Part shown: positions 1-8,689 of the stretch, piece by piece | Numbering within the stretch: position 1 is the stretch's first letter | Layout: each line of letters opens with the position of its first letter | Assembly: GCA_028820635.1 (NCBI GenBank) | Contig: JAPPIG010000068.1 | Coordinates: forward strand, 18,635 to 82,634 | Direction: 5' to 3' | Origin: Candidatus Poribacteria bacterium | Lineage (GTDB): Bacteria; Poribacteria; WGA-4E; WGA-3G | Length of the DNA stretch: 64,000 nucleotides | Made by a program: the position numbers and the translations under genes | Notes under the pieces: generated by a model | What the model was told of the DNA's origin: nothing | Seen by the model: the letters and a program-made list of their open reading frames with translations, nothing else | Database searches by the model: none

Positions 1-2
1 GA

Positions 3-398
3 TTGATTTTCTTGACAACCGTTGTCTTGACGATGCTGCGTGCTGCGGATAAACGTCGCGCGTTTACGGTTCTTATGGGAACAACTGCCCTTTTGAATAT
101 CGGTTTGAATCTGGTACTAATTCCGCGTTTTAACCACGTTGGCGCAGCGATTGCAATGGTTATTAGTGAAGTATATCTGCTCATTGTTGGGTTTGGCTAT
201 ATTTCAAAACGGATTGTCAAACTTACTGAAACTCGTTTTATTTTTAAATCCATCATCCTTTCTGTTGCAATGGGAATAGGTTTGGTGTTATTGAAAGGGA
301 TTCTGACTATTTGGCTTCTGATTCCGTTGGCAATGGTGTTTTATGGTGTTGGGATTTTTGTTTTAGGTGAATTTCGGACAAAATTTGAGTTTGATTGA
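3..398 (+). CDS. Polysaccharide flippase (Wzx/MATE-like), C-terminal part
   Basis: The reading frame is open to the left edge, so only the last ~130 residues of the gene are in the window; the TTG at position 3 is not a real start. Four hydrophobic helices are visible (around residues 25-40, 48-68, 83-98 and 103-122). The stretch LLNIGLNLVLIPRFNHVGAA is typical of the penultimate helices of MVF/Wzx-type lipid-linked oligosaccharide flippases, which move undecaprenyl-linked glycans across the inner membrane. The family is recognised from this motif and the topology; the substrate cannot be told. Confidence 0.75.
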   Translation: MIFLTTVVLTMLRAADKRRAFTVLMGTTALLNIGLNLVLIPRFNHVGAAIAMVISEVYLLIVGFGYISKRIVKLTETRFIFKSIILSVAMGIGLVLLKGILTIWLLIPLAMVFYGVGIFVLGEFRTKFEFD

Positions 399-431
399 AT
401 CTCAGAATTGCCACTTCCATACGGAAAACAC

Positions 432-460
432 TTGATATATTGAGACAAAGATGTTAAACT
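432..460 (+). promoter_or_regulatory. Predicted sigma-70 promoter for the 500-1090 gene
   Basis: TTGATA (432-437) and TAAACT (455-460) are separated by exactly 17 bp, about 40 nt before the start codon at 500. The -10 box is a weak match. Confidence 0.45.
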
Positions 461-499
461 ACATTTCAACTAACCGATTTAGAGACTAAGGAGTTTTTC

Positions 500-1090
500 A
501 TGAGTGTAGCATATACATCGGCAATCGCCGAAATAATTGAAAAATTAGAAGCAGGCAATCCACTTCCGCCGCTTGTTCCAGAAAGCCCATGGAGTAATGA
601 ACTTACAGATGCGCTGTTAGACATGTCCCCTGAAGACCTTTTGCAAGGACAATCACTGAAAGATGATATTTTTGGCGGTGCTATTAAAAGTGGTTTGCTA
701 CTTTGGAACGATGCGTTGGACGATTCCCACGACGTATCACAAGAACTGGGGAACAATACTGGCAGTTATTGGCACGGTATTATGCACCGACGTGAACCTG
801 ATTATAGTAATGCCAAGTATTGGTTCGGTAGAGTCGGCACACACCCGATTTTTCCTGAACTTCGGGAACGTGCTATCGCACTTTTTAAAGAAACATCAAA
901 TCCATCGGATGCACTTGCACAGATCGGGCAAGCCATTGAAACACAAGAACATTGGGACGCATACCAGTTTATTGATTGGTGTCAGGCTGCAGAAAATGAT
1001 CTATCTTCAGATACCACTCAATTCTTGCAACAGGTGCAGGCAGAAGAGATCAAATTGTTACTCGCGTATTCCTATCGGAATGCTGTTTAA
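500..1090 (+). CDS. Conserved hypothetical cytoplasmic protein
   Basis: A 196-aa acidic protein with no signal peptide or membrane segment. ATG 500 is preceded by AAGGAG at 488-493, so the start is well supported. The central part contains a distinctive aromatic motif (YWHGIMHRREPDYSNAKYWF, residues ~89-108) followed by GTHPIFPEL. The rest looks helical, with a Trp/Gln-rich C-terminal half. I believe this is a family of uncharacterised bacterial proteins, but I cannot assign a reaction. A competing frame at 663-1151 overlaps it and lacks a ribosome-binding site. Confidence 0.75.
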   Translation: MSVAYTSAIAEIIEKLEAGNPLPPLVPESPWSNELTDALLDMSPEDLLQGQSLKDDIFGGAIKSGLLLWNDALDDSHDVSQELGNNTGSYWHGIMHRREPDYSNAKYWFGRVGTHPIFPELRERAIALFKETSNPSDALAQIGQAIETQEHWDAYQFIDWCQAAENDLSSDTTQFLQQVQAEEIKLLLAYSYRNAV

Positions 1091-1131
1091 AGGTGATTTA
1101 CTCGATGGTAATAGAAACTTAAAGGAGAAAA

Positions 1132-2133
1132 ATGATGTTATCACGAAATAACATTGTGAGGGTAAGCGGTTGGTGTTATCTTCTAACTATCCTCACAAGC
1201 ATATTATTGTTAGTTTCTTGTGTGCCTTCCACCCTTAATACCTCGGGATCAACACGCGTTCAAGCGAGTGATGGATACGCTGAAATCAAAGCAATTGAAA
1301 AAGACTTATCTACCAGCAGCGAACCAGTTACTGCTGAGATGTTAATTGAGAAATCAAGGGCTTTTATCAAAACACATCCGAAATATAAGCAGGTGGATGA
1401 GGTCTACTATATCCTCGGCTCTACTTTAGTTCAGTTTAATCGAACTGAAGAAGGAATCTCGGTCTTAGATGAACTGGTTAGATACTATCCACTTGCTCCA
1501 TCCATTGGAGAGAGTTTGTTAACATTAGGGTTAGCTTACGACAAAGTTAGCAAGCATGACAAGGCAGATGAAGTTTACAGAAAACTCGTTAATAACTCAA
1601 AGTACAATGGAAGCAAACTCACCGAAGCTGCACAGCAACTATTAGAAGCAGATAAAACAGACCGAAAAGGGGCACTTGAAGGGTTGTCTGATAGTTCCAA
1701 CTCGCCTAATTTTGTTGGTCAACCTGCTTTAGATTTTCAGGTAAAGGATCTGAATGGAAAACCACTATCGTTAGAAAAACTTAAAGGGCAAGTTGTGCTT
1801 CTTGATTTCTGGGCAACCTGGTGTGGTCCCTGTCTCACCGAGATGCCGAATGTGAAACGAACATATCAAAAGTATAAAAATAAGAAATTTGAGATTATTG
1901 GTATCAGTTTAGATAGAGGGAAAGCACCACTTGAGGATTATATTGAGAAAGAAGGAATTACGTGGCCGCAGTATTACGATAACAGCAGACAGATTTCCAA
2001 TATGTACCAGATCCGAGCCATTCCGTCTACTTTTCTGATTGATGCCGATGGAATTATCCGCCAGACGAACCTTCGCGGAAATGCGCTTGAGACTGCTGTG
2101 GCACAACTTGTACAGGAAAATATGGCGCGGTAA
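1132..2133 (+). CDS. TPR plus TlpA/ResA-like thioredoxin-fold lipoprotein
   Basis: A 333-aa exported thiol-disulfide oxidoreductase-like protein. The start is ATG 1132 or 1135 with AAGGAG just upstream. A hydrophobic leader ends in a lipobox (LVSC, Cys30), so it is probably a lipoprotein facing the periplasm. Residues ~45-165 form TPR-like helices (YYILGSTLVQFNRTEEGISV, LLTLGLAYDKVSKHDKADEV). Residues ~190-330 are an AhpC/TSA-TlpA domain with the redox motif WCGPC at 230-234 and a cis-Pro loop (AIPSTFLID). The next gene, 63 nt downstream, is a longer paralog, so the pair probably arose by duplication. The partner proteins are unknown. Confidence 0.88.
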   Translation: MMLSRNNIVRVSGWCYLLTILTSILLLVSCVPSTLNTSGSTRVQASDGYAEIKAIEKDLSTSSEPVTAEMLIEKSRAFIKTHPKYKQVDEVYYILGSTLVQFNRTEEGISVLDELVRYYPLAPSIGESLLTLGLAYDKVSKHDKADEVYRKLVNNSKYNGSKLTEAAQQLLEADKTDRKGALEGLSDSSNSPNFVGQPALDFQVKDLNGKPLSLEKLKGQVVLLDFWATWCGPCLTEMPNVKRTYQKYKNKKFEIIGISLDRGKAPLEDYIEKEGITWPQYYDNSRQISNMYQIRAIPSTFLIDADGIIRQTNLRGNALETAVAQLVQENMAR

Positions 2134-2196
2134 ACAACTAAACGAATGGCGAGATAAAAGGATTTCAACTGTTTCACAAATCTGAGGAGGTAGAAG

Positions 2197-4494
2197 ATGT
2201 TTTTCCAAAATCAAACAACGTTAATTCAAAAAAAATTTACAAGTATCTTTGTTCGCAATCTTAGTATTTTAACAGTCGTTGTGTTATTGGGTTTCTGTGC
2301 TGACCTTGCCAATGCTGATTCGGCACAAACGAGTACAAATGTAAGTCCAGCAAAAATCGGGTTCAAATACCAAGAAATTAAGGCAATTGCTAAAAAACTC
2401 AATAATCAGAGTGCACCAGAAGAATTAGAGAAATTAGTTGAAAAGTCAACGTATTTTATCGCATCGTTTCCGGAATACAAACGTGTGGATGAAGTATACT
2501 ACCGTCTCGGCAACGCCTTATTTCGGTTGGAACGTGTTGAAGAAAGTATTAAAGTTTTTGAGGAATTAGACAAGAAAGACCCAGATGCGCGTTGGGTTGC
2601 ACCGATTCTGTTAGAATTGGGTTTGGCTTACGACAAACTCGGCAAACATGATAAAGCAGATGAAGCCTATAACAAACTGATCAACCACTCAAAATATGGT
2701 GAGCGGTCGTATGCACAACATGCCAAAACGATACTTGAACAGGATAAAGCCTCGCGAAAAGGTGAATTACCCAAACCTCCTGGTGCAAGTTCTACACCTG
2801 TAAGTGAATTGGTCGGTAAACCTGCCCCAGATTTTCTGGTGACAGATTTGAAAGGTGAAGAACTCACCTTAGAAAAATACCGAGGACAGGTTGTCCTTCT
2901 TGATTTCTGGGCAACATGGTGTGGGCCGTGTATCAGGGAGTTACCAAACGTTAAGAGAACTTATGAAAAGTACAAAGATCAAAAGTTTCAAATTATCGGT
3001 ATTAGCCTTGACAGGTCACAACAACCGCTTGAGGCGTTTATTGAAAGAGAAGGACTTGCTTGGGTCCACTATTGGGATAAAAGCCAAAAGATAACGAATC
3101 AATATGGAGTGCGGGGAATTCCATCAGTCTTTCTGATTGACGGTGAGGGTGTTATCCGTAAGACAAATCTCCGTGGGCATTCGCTTGAAACTGCCGTTGC
3201 TGAATTGGTGAAGGAAAATCTCGCCAAACCTACAGACACCAGACCGAAGTCAATACCCGCAACGAAACTTATTAAACCGAGTTCTACGCCTCAAAAAACT
3301 GAATCGCTTGAGTCTCTCAAAGCGAAAATGAACGAGTGGGTTGGTAAACCCGCCCCAGATTTTGAGGTGACGGATTTGAAGGGTGAAGAACTTACCTTGA
3401 AGAAATTCCGGGGACAGGTTGTGCTTCTTGATTTCTGGGCAACATGGTGTGGTCCCTGTCTCGTTGAGATGCCCAAAGTTAAGAAGACTTACGAAAAATA
3501 TAAAGATCAAAAGTTCCAGATTATTGGAATTAGTCGTGATAACTCAAAAACACCGCTTGAAGCTTATGTTGAGAAAGAAGGGCTTGCATGGATTAACTAT
3601 TGGGATGAAAACGGTAAGTTGACGGATCTATACAAGGTTATAGGATTTCCGACAACTTTTTTGATTGACGGTGCAGGTGTAATACGAAAAGCGAGTCTCG
3701 GCGGTTCTGATGTTGAAACTGCTGTTGCCGAATTGGTAAAGGAAAATCTTGCGAAACCCTACCTACCTGAAAAAACCACCTCCGATTCTCCTGTAGATAA
3801 CCCAAAAGTAGATGCTAAGGCAAAAGAAATTATTGATGCTGCTGTTGCTGCACACGGTGGACTTGATAAATTAGCAGCAGTGAAAAACATTGTGATAGAA
3901 TCTCACAGTTTTGAACACTTCCCAGATGATTCCGTGCAGGATGAGGGACAGAGTAAAACCTATTATTACACTAACAAATTTCGCAACGATTGGTACATAC
4001 GTGACAGTGTAGAAAGTTTAATCTTTGATGGTGATTCTCTGTTTCAGCTTACAAATGGGGAGGCCAAACCAATTCCGCAGGAGAGGGCTAAATCTTTTGT
4101 TGACTACTTCAAAGATAGTATTTTCCGAGAACCGATTTGGCTTCTAGCAAAACTCTCACAAAACGACATTCCGGTTCAATACTTAGGGACAGAGAATGTA
4201 AAAGGTGTCCCTGCATTTGTGCTTCTTGTTACGCAGCCTTCTGGAAAAGAACTCAAAATTTTTATTAGTAAGGAAACTCGTTACGTAGTGCAGTTCAAGC
4301 ATAGTATTGATATGGGAAGAGAAACGGAAAACGCAGAAACGGTCTTTGAGGATTATCGTGATGTAGATGGCATTAAAATCGCATACCATCGCACTACAAA
4401 ATCCTTTGAACATCGGGAAACTCTAATTACTGACATTAAGCTGAACACTGAAATTGACGAAACTCTGTTCAGTCCTAAAGAAGCAAATGAATAG
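2197..4494 (+). CDS. TPR, two tandem TlpA domains and a LolA-like domain
   Basis: A 765-aa exported protein. AGGAGG lies ~8 nt before ATG 2197, and a signal peptide ends near residue 40 (LANADS). The order is TPR-like helices (~55-180), TlpA thioredoxin domain 1 (~205-345, WCGPC at 241-245), TlpA domain 2 (~380-515, WCGPC at 417-421), then a ~220-residue C-terminal domain starting AKEIIDAAVAAHGGLDKL. That last domain resembles outer-membrane lipoprotein-sorting (LolA-like) domains. The two thioredoxin domains are very similar in sequence, indicating internal duplication. The arrangement suggests a periplasmic redox or envelope-maintenance role, but the substrate is unknown. Confidence 0.85.
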   Translation: MFFQNQTTLIQKKFTSIFVRNLSILTVVVLLGFCADLANADSAQTSTNVSPAKIGFKYQEIKAIAKKLNNQSAPEELEKLVEKSTYFIASFPEYKRVDEVYYRLGNALFRLERVEESIKVFEELDKKDPDARWVAPILLELGLAYDKLGKHDKADEAYNKLINHSKYGERSYAQHAKTILEQDKASRKGELPKPPGASSTPVSELVGKPAPDFLVTDLKGEELTLEKYRGQVVLLDFWATWCGPCIRELPNVKRTYEKYKDQKFQIIGISLDRSQQPLEAFIEREGLAWVHYWDKSQKITNQYGVRGIPSVFLIDGEGVIRKTNLRGHSLETAVAELVKENLAKPTDTRPKSIPATKLIKPSSTPQKTESLESLKAKMNEWVGKPAPDFEVTDLKGEELTLKKFRGQVVLLDFWATWCGPCLVEMPKVKKTYEKYKDQKFQIIGISRDNSKTPLEAYVEKEGLAWINYWDENGKLTDLYKVIGFPTTFLIDGAGVIRKASLGGSDVETAVAELVKENLAKPYLPEKTTSDSPVDNPKVDAKAKEIIDAAVAAHGGLDKLAAVKNIVIESHSFEHFPDDSVQDEGQSKTYYYTNKFRNDWYIRDSVESLIFDGDSLFQLTNGEAKPIPQERAKSFVDYFKDSIFREPIWLLAKLSQNDIPVQYLGTENVKGVPAFVLLVTQPSGKELKIFISKETRYVVQFKHSIDMGRETENAETVFEDYRDVDGIKIAYHRTTKSFEHRETLITDIKLNTEIDETLFSPKEANE

Positions 4495-4502
4495 CCTCCA
4501 AT

Positions 4503-4539
4503 TTTCTGCTCTCGCTTTTCGTTATAGCGGGAGCAGAAA
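4503..4539 (+). other. Strong intergenic hairpin, possible terminator or processing site
   Basis: A 14-bp stem (4503-4516 with 4526-4539, one G-T pair) closes a 9-nt loop directly after the stop codon at 4494. No T-run follows, so it is more likely a 3'-end stabiliser or weak terminator than a classical rho-independent terminator. Confidence 0.45.
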
Positions 4540-4578
4540 CCAGCAGGTAAAAACGGCATCTAATCAGAGAAGGGAAAT

Positions 4579-5055
4579 ATGATTCGTATCAGTTTATTTG
4601 CAACACTAATTATTTGTGTGAGTATTTCCCTTGCTACTCCATCTGTAAACGGGCAAGAAGCAGAATTTATGGAGAGTGGTGCGACAATGCGAGGTGAAAT
4701 TATTGATACCTCACCCGAACAGAAACCTATAGAAGAAGTTCAAGTTAAAATCATCAATGTCAAGACGGAAAATACATATACTGTGACAACCAATATAGAT
4801 GGTATCTACGAAAAGAAGGGTTTACCTTCAGGCCGCTATGCGATTGTTGCCTATAAAAAAGGATACAAGCCTCACGTCGGTAGATCTAAGATTATTGTGG
4901 CAGATGGTGAATTTTTCGATCAAATTAAAATGGAAAAACAAAATATCATAATTGCATTTTTCCAGAGAGGCTATTTCACTTGGCAACTTTTCATCGGTTT
5001 TGCCGCAGGAATTCTTTTAATGTTAATCATAATTTCCTTACGATCACGTGCTTGA
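4579..5055 (+). CDS. Exported carboxypeptidase-regulatory-like domain protein
   Basis: A 158-aa protein whose start at 4579 is supported by AAGGGA upstream. An N-terminal signal peptide (to ~residue 26) is followed by a beta-sandwich of the carboxypeptidase-regulatory/DUF4198-like type (residues ~37-115, with the typical NTYTVTTNIDGIYEKKGLPS and RYAIVAYKKGYKP strands). A C-terminal transmembrane helix (~133-155) ends in RSRA. The domain would thus be displayed outside the inner membrane on a single anchor. It lies 9 nt upstream of an ABC ATPase gene, so the two are probably cotranscribed, but no functional link is evident. Confidence 0.75.
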   Translation: MIRISLFATLIICVSISLATPSVNGQEAEFMESGATMRGEIIDTSPEQKPIEEVQVKIINVKTENTYTVTTNIDGIYEKKGLPSGRYAIVAYKKGYKPHVGRSKIIVADGEFFDQIKMEKQNIIIAFFQRGYFTWQLFIGFAAGILLMLIIISLRSRA

Positions 5056-5064
5056 GGAAAAATA

Positions 5065-6159
5065 ATGGCGCACGTCACTTTAAAAGGTATTACCAAAATT
5101 TATGACGGTGATGTCCTTGCTGTTGAAAAGGCAGATTTTCAAATTCCAGATGAGTCGTTTACTGTGCTTGTTGGTCCATCAGGATGTGGCAAATCTACAA
5201 TTTTACGGATGATTGCTGGGTTGGAGGAGGTTACCGAAGGTGAAATCTATATTGATGACGAACGCGTTAACGACACCCCACCGAAGGACAGGGATATCGC
5301 CATGGTTTTCCAAAACTATGCACTCTATCCACACATGACAGTGTATAAGAACATGGCGTTCGGATTAAAACTCCGCAAATATCCGAAAAGCGAGATTGAC
5401 CAACGCGTCAACGAAGCCGCAGACATCCTCAGCATTTCTCACCTACTAAACCGTAAACCGAAACACCTCTCCGGTGGTGAACGCCAACGTGTTGCAGTCG
5501 GCAGAGCAATCGTCCGACAACCAAAGGTATTTCTGTTTGATGAGCCTTTGAGCAACCTTGATGCGAAGCTGCGCGTACAAATGCGGATGGAAATCAGTTG
5601 CCTACATGACCGGCTCAACGCTACCATAGTGTATGTCACGCACGATCAGGTAGAAGCGATGACGATGGGGGACCAGATAGTCGTTCTCAATGAGGGGAAA
5701 ATCAAGCAGATTGCTGATCCGGGGACACTCTATCATAAGCCTGCCAATCAATTCGTCGGTGGATTCATTGGCACGCCACCGATGAACTTTATAAATACGG
5801 AAATTGTGAACAATGGCAATTCACCGAAACTAAGGTTTGAAGGCTTTGAAGTGGAACTGAATCACGATTTACAGTCAGTGATCAGCAAACTTTCGGGGAA
5901 GTTGGTTACGCTCGGCATCCGACCAGAGAATATTCATGTTGGTGAAGATGGAAGAAATCAGGTTTTAACGCAGGTGGAACTGGTTGAACCGCTCGGAAAC
6001 TATGCGCTCCTATATCTACGGACAGAGAAGAGTAGTTTTGTCGCACAATCTAATCTTGTCGATTTACCACAACATAATACACCTTTGACGGTCAATTTTG
6101 ATATTGACAAAGCACATCTATTCCATCCAGACACAGGTGAATCATTAACAGCAGTATAA
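5065..6159 (+). CDS. ugpC: Sugar-type ABC transporter ATP-binding protein (UgpC/MsmK-like)
   Basis: A 364-aa ATPase of the CUT1 carbohydrate importer class. Walker A is GPSGCGKST (residues 37-45), the signature is LSGGERQRVAVGRA, Walker B is VFLFDEPLSNLDA, and the switch His is in THDQVEAMTM. The C-terminal ~120 residues form the TOBE/MalK regulatory domain. Length is as expected for the family. No permease or solute-binding gene is adjacent, so it may be a shared ATPase serving several sugar importers, as known for MsiK/MsmK. The ribosome-binding site (TTGAGGA) overlaps the stop codon of the preceding gene. Confidence 0.9.
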   Translation: MAHVTLKGITKIYDGDVLAVEKADFQIPDESFTVLVGPSGCGKSTILRMIAGLEEVTEGEIYIDDERVNDTPPKDRDIAMVFQNYALYPHMTVYKNMAFGLKLRKYPKSEIDQRVNEAADILSISHLLNRKPKHLSGGERQRVAVGRAIVRQPKVFLFDEPLSNLDAKLRVQMRMEISCLHDRLNATIVYVTHDQVEAMTMGDQIVVLNEGKIKQIADPGTLYHKPANQFVGGFIGTPPMNFINTEIVNNGNSPKLRFEGFEVELNHDLQSVISKLSGKLVTLGIRPENIHVGEDGRNQVLTQVELVEPLGNYALLYLRTEKSSFVAQSNLVDLPQHNTPLTVNFDIDKAHLFHPDTGESLTAV

Positions 6160-6176
6160 CATATCGGATATGACAC

Positions 6177-6201
6177 TGTAGGAGCGACCTCCTGGTCGTG
6201 A
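6177..6201. repeat. Short palindromic repeat, GTAGGAGCGACC type (single arm)
   Basis: TGTAGGAGCGACCTCCTGG plus a TCGTGA end. It is one arm of the palindrome seen complete at 7815-7858 and related to copies near 32973, 33174 and 47467. It lies just downstream of the ugpC-like gene. Confidence 0.8.
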
Positions 6202-6317
6202 TTAATCTCCTTGCTTCAAGTTACCCACGTAGTTGCTAACTTCTCCTTTGCCACGACATCAAGCTTCTGGATTAGAAAATCGAAAATTGAATACCTCTGA
6301 TTCAATTCACAAAAAAG

Positions 6318-6346
6318 TTGACATCTAAACACGTATCCTATACAAT
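6318..6346 (+). promoter_or_regulatory. Predicted sigma-70 promoter for the Gfo/Idh/MocA gene
   Basis: TTGACA (6318-6323), 17-bp spacer, TACAAT (6341-6346). It would give a ~130-nt 5' leader before ATG 6485. The rest of the 325-bp gap holds only the short repeat at 6177. Confidence 0.6.
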
Positions 6347-6484
6347 TCCATTCAGAAACCATCTCATAATATGCCCTATCGCTTTGGTAAAGCGTAACTA
6401 CAAGCATTTATGAGCCATGTTCTTAAAAAGAAGATAGGATGAATACCATCTTTAAATATAAAAGAATTGCCTAAGGAGGCAGAA

Positions 6485-7654
6485 ATGGCAGAACGAATTA
6501 AAATGGGTTTAGTCGGATGCGGTGGTATGTCTGGTGCCCACATGGGTGGATATCGCGAGTTGTGGTCCAAAGATGTCCGAGATTTCGATATCGTCGCTGC
6601 GTGTGATATTGACAAGGGGCGGGCAGAAAATCGAGCAAATGAAGCACATGAGTTCCAAGGGGGCACGAAACCTGCTGTTTATACAGAACTTGATGAGATG
6701 CTTGATAAGCATCCAGATTTAGAGTGCGTTGACATCTGCGCTTTGCATAGTGCACACCACGTGCTTGCCGTGCCAGCATTGGAAGCGGGTAAACATGTTA
6801 TCATTGAAAAGCCTTTTGGTATTACCATGCGTGCATGCAAATTGATGATGGAAGCAGCGGAGCGAAACGATAAGATTATTTCAGTCGCAGAAAACTATCG
6901 GTTGAGTCGTATGGAACGGACGCGTAGCTGGGTAATTGCGCAGGGACGTATCGGTGATCCCCGGATGTTCTTCTGGATTGATGTTGGCGAGGCATTAGGT
7001 AAATGGGGTTGGCGCAACTTCAAGATGGATGCTGGCGGCGGATGGGCATTAGACGGTGGCGTGCATTTTACCGATCTAATGCGTTATATTCTTGGTCTGG
7101 AAGCAGAGGAAGTTTACGCTATCAATAAGGCTTACGAACCTTATCGCTACGATAATGCTGGTGCACGTGAAGGCGGTTATTCGGTTGATGTGGAAGACGC
7201 AATGATCTCAACAATCAAGTTTGAACAAGGCGTTACTGCACAGTGGACATGGGTCGGCTCTGCTCCCGCTCACGGTTTTGGACAGAAAGTTATCTACGGC
7301 AGTGAAGGAGCACTTGATTGGGGAAGAGGTTTGGTGCCACGCGGTGGCGAGGCAATCTCTAATGATGATTTACAGAAAGAATTCACTGATAGCCTTAGCG
7401 ATGATGAGAAGGAATATTTCTTCCCTGCTGGCATCGGTAACACGGTGGCAATTGAGTTGAAATATTTCGCAGACGCTATTCGCAGCGGTGGTAAACCGGA
7501 AGTAGACGCAGTAGAAGGAATGAAGTCTGAAGCGATCTGCATGGCAGCCTATGAATCTGGATACTGGGGTCGCCCCGTAACAATTGCCGAAATTGAAAAC
7601 TGTGAACTGGAAGGCTACCAGAAGGAAATTAACGACCATTTAGGGATAAAATAA
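6485..7654 (+). CDS. Gfo/Idh/MocA family oxidoreductase
   Basis: A 389-aa NAD(P)-dependent sugar or cyclitol dehydrogenase-like protein. The Rossmann motif GLVGCGGMSGAHMGGY is at the N terminus and the family signature EKPFG (catalytic Lys) is at ~residue 110. The second half is an alpha/beta substrate domain with DAGGGWALDGGVHFTDLMRY. An in-frame TTG at 6467 exists, but AAGGAGG at 6473-6479 fixes the start at ATG 6485. Family assignment is firm. The substrate cannot be deduced, although the upstream sugar ABC ATPase makes a carbohydrate substrate plausible. Confidence 0.9.
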   Translation: MAERIKMGLVGCGGMSGAHMGGYRELWSKDVRDFDIVAACDIDKGRAENRANEAHEFQGGTKPAVYTELDEMLDKHPDLECVDICALHSAHHVLAVPALEAGKHVIIEKPFGITMRACKLMMEAAERNDKIISVAENYRLSRMERTRSWVIAQGRIGDPRMFFWIDVGEALGKWGWRNFKMDAGGGWALDGGVHFTDLMRYILGLEAEEVYAINKAYEPYRYDNAGAREGGYSVDVEDAMISTIKFEQGVTAQWTWVGSAPAHGFGQKVIYGSEGALDWGRGLVPRGGEAISNDDLQKEFTDSLSDDEKEYFFPAGIGNTVAIELKYFADAIRSGGKPEVDAVEGMKSEAICMAAYESGYWGRPVTIAEIENCELEGYQKEINDHLGIK

Positions 7655-7682
7655 TAAACCTTGACGTTTTTCCCATGTCATG

Positions 7683-7901
7683 CCATTTCTAATGAGTATA
7701 TTATATTAGGTAGGCGCGCTTTACAAGCGCGCCTTTGTCAATATATAATACCAATTCTAAATAATGATATAACATTATTTAGAAAATCGGTTGGAAGAAC
7801 GCAATACTTTCTTCTGTAGGAGCGACCTCCTGGTCGCGACCAGGAGGTCGCTCCTACAAAGAAACTCAAAATCGGAATGATACTTTGTCAATTAGAAATG
7901 G
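7683..7901. repeat. Nested inverted-repeat (MITE-like) element
   Basis: The outer arms are CCATTTCTAAT (7683-7693) and ATTAGAAATGG (7891-7901). Nested inside are a 9-bp GC-rich hairpin (7713-7721/7725-7733), a 12-bp perfect inverted repeat (7755-7766/7773-7784) and the 44-bp perfect palindrome at 7815-7858. This accounts for most of the 333-bp gap. The first hairpin could also act as a terminator for the upstream gene. Confidence 0.6.
7815..7858. repeat. 44-bp perfect palindrome of the GTAGGAGCGACC repeat
   Basis: Two head-to-head copies of the repeat meet at TCGCGA (centre between 7836 and 7837). All 22 positions of each arm match. Confidence 0.9.
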
Positions 7902-7987
7902 TATAATCTTTAGTTCGCCTACTTAGCCCTAACTCACAATCATGAATTTCAGAGACATCTTTTATGGCATGTCTCAAGGGAATTTGA

Positions 7988-8689
7988 GTGAAAACATCCA
8001 TATTACAATTGTGTCTTATCGGATTACTTGCCACTTTTCTTGTGTCATCTTTGCCCGAAAATGCACACGCGCTCAATAGTGAAGACAGAAATATCATTTA
8101 TGAACGGCGCAATATTTTTCGTCGAACTAAAAATCTACGAGGGAGACGTCAAGGTTTCATTTTTGGTATCGGCACTGGTGTTGGCAATACTAATTTTGAA
8201 ACACCACTTGCGGAGTATTGGGGAAACGCTTACGAAGGTAGTTGGCCGGACCCGCGTGCCACGGCATCTGCCTTCGCTACAGAGCTTAAGGTGGGACACG
8301 GACTTACAGATCAGTTCCTTCTTTACTATACCAGTCGTATCGCGTGGCTTCCGTTATCAAACCTATATCAGGATACTATGATTGCGAATGGGACTGCTGG
8401 CGTTGGCATGATGCTTTATCCGCTCCGCAGTTCAGATTTTTATCTTGCCGGTTCCGTTGGTCTCGCAGTTCTCGTGACTTACCAACCCCCTTTCAAATTA
8501 GAAAAGGCGCGGCAAACTGGGCTTGCCGTATCTGGTGGAGTCGGTTATGAACTTCTGCGGCATCTAACCATTGACTTTACCATGAATTTTGGAAACGCTA
8601 ATTCGACACAACTTGATGAAGCGAATGAGATAACACTTACAAATGAGATTGTCACATTTTTGGTGAATGTTAACTTAATTTTTTACTAA
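7988..8689 (+). CDS. Predicted outer-membrane beta-barrel-like protein
   Basis: A 233-aa exported protein starting at GTG 7988, preceded by CAAGGG. The signal peptide (LIGLLATFLVSSLPENAHA) is cleaved near residue 28. The mature part has alternating hydrophobic strands rich in Gly and aromatics (FIFGIGTGVGNTNF, FLLYYTSRIAWLPL, FYLAGSVGLAVLVTY, GLAVSGGVGYELL) and ends on a strand terminating in Phe-Tyr (FLVNVNLIFY). That is characteristic of small porin-like barrels needing BAM recognition of a C-terminal aromatic residue. The next gene begins on the base after this stop codon, so the two form a unit. Function unknown. Confidence 0.7.
   Translation: MKTSILQLCLIGLLATFLVSSLPENAHALNSEDRNIIYERRNIFRRTKNLRGRRQGFIFGIGTGVGNTNFETPLAEYWGNAYEGSWPDPRATASAFATELKVGHGLTDQFLLYYTSRIAWLPLSNLYQDTMIANGTAGVGMMLYPLRSSDFYLAGSVGLAVLVTYQPPFKLEKARQTGLAVSGGVGYELLRHLTIDFTMNFGNANSTQLDEANEITLTNEIVTFLVNVNLIFY

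Noticed and set aside
663..1151. 162-aa frame overlapping the 500-1090 gene
   Set aside because: It lies out of frame within a gene that has a strong AAGGAG and conserved-looking protein; no independent start signal.
7713..7733. Simple rho-independent terminator after the Gfo/Idh/MocA gene
   Set aside because: The hairpin is GC-rich and followed by TTTGT, but a related GTAGGCGCG unit occurs at 35361 in a non-terminator context, so it is better described as a repeat that might also terminate.
7815..7858. CRISPR or tandem-array interpretation of the short palindromes
   Set aside because: Units are dispersed singly or head-to-head with no regular spacers and no cas genes in the window.
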